Shown here piece by piece: positions 63,706 to 64,000 of a stretch of DNA of 64,000 nucleotides. Under the pieces are notes generated by a model. That model saw nothing but the letters and a program-made list of their open reading frames with translations. It had not been told where the DNA came from and did no database searches. This DNA is from Burkholderiaceae bacterium 16 (lineage in GTDB: Bacteria; Pseudomonadota; Gammaproteobacteria; Burkholderiales; Burkholderiaceae). Both the position numbers and the translations under genes were made by a program. The stretch spans positions 16,670-80,669 of the forward strand of contig JYOD01000067.1 in assembly GCA_000955785.1 (NCBI GenBank), in the 5' to 3' direction. Every line of letters starts with the position of its first letter. Positions within the stretch are counted from its first letter, which is position 1.

Positions 63706-63715
63706 CTGCGGGCTG

Positions 63716-63741
63716 AATTATTTCATGATCGTGAAATAATT
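63716..63741. promoter_or_regulatory. 10-bp perfect inverted repeat around TGATCG
   Basis: AATTATTTCA and TGAAATAATT flank a 6-bp centre, giving a 26-bp near-palindrome just upstream of the LysR remnant. It fits a LysR T-N11-A-type or MarR-type operator. No intact target gene is visible on either side. Confidence 0.45.
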
Positions 63742-64000
63742 AATCGAAGCGGGATTGGCTGCCTTTTATTCCGAGGGGAACTGCCTCATGCCAGCGGGGA
63801 TTGACGGTTGCTGGCGAAGCTTGGCGATTAATTGCATTTAAACTTTGGCGTAAGGGCTTCACCTGGTGTTGAAGATCGTCATTCGTGCGAGCCGCGCTCA
63901 TCATTCTTGCGAGCGGAGCTTTTCAGTGAGAAACAACGTCCCTGTGGTGCGTTTCGCCCGCTGCTTTTCTTGGCCAGTCGTGAAGTGTAGTAACAATGTT
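63742..64000. other. Right end, no gene visible
   Basis: About 260 bp with no recognisable coding sequence in either direction. Confidence 0.4.

Overview
The window looks like a GC-rich chromosome or megaplasmid segment from a Cupriavidus/Ralstonia-type betaproteobacterium. The signs are a Bug-family tricarboxylate-binding protein, a Burkholderiales-type porin, IclR- and LysR-controlled aromatic/organic-acid catabolism, NodT/FUSC/DUF1656 efflux and IS3 debris. The assignment rests on gene content only.

Region 1 (1-13.5 kb) is catabolic. A minus-strand run (LysR regulator, CaiB/BaiF CoA-transferase, HMG-CoA-lyase-like enzyme, LeuC, LeuD, Bug receptor, hydroxyacid dehydrogenase) fits uptake and CoA-dependent cleavage of a short branched di- or hydroxy-acid. 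A second minus-strand run (citryl-CoA-lyase-like protein, AMP-ligase, intradiol dioxygenase), an IclR regulator and a SphA-like outer-membrane protein point to aromatic ring cleavage. The two runs carry a similar palindrome just upstream (about 1169-1207 and 12182-12200).

Region 2 (13.5-20 kb) has an MscS channel with a cyclic-nucleotide-binding-like domain, then a complete aromatic-acid-type efflux operon (FUSC, NodT lipoprotein, DUF1656, HlyD). Region 3 (20-26 kb) is a partly decayed ring-cleavage cluster: ABM monooxygenase, two YcaC-like hydrolases, an extradiol-dioxygenase-like VOC protein, DoxX, broken alpha/beta-hydrolase and cyclase genes, and a second SphA-like protein.

Region 4 (26-57 kb) is the most distinctive part. 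It contains a PAS-adenylate cyclase and two 1835-residue hybrid proteins (degenerate Ser/Thr-kinase domain, AAA ATPase, helical region, GAF, PAS, histidine kinase). Two FixJ/NarL-type response regulators, a lone receiver protein and two more YcaC-like hydrolases accompany them. Thus a kinase / FixJ-type regulator / YcaC-like hydrolase triad occurs twice. Between the copies lie a Tat-exported alpha/beta-hydrolase and amidohydrolase, DoxX, MFS, XapX, porin, YoaK-type protein and catalase, suggesting a detoxification or stress programme.

Region 5 (46-64 kb) is scarred: AraC, MFS, IS3, ISKra4-like, racemase and LysR remnants surround the second giant kinase, an intact YefM-YoeB toxin-antitoxin pair and a zinc-ribbon/adenylate-cyclase/AAA/TPR protein. 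About 1.7 kb (46.99-48.73 kb) holds no gene I can support.
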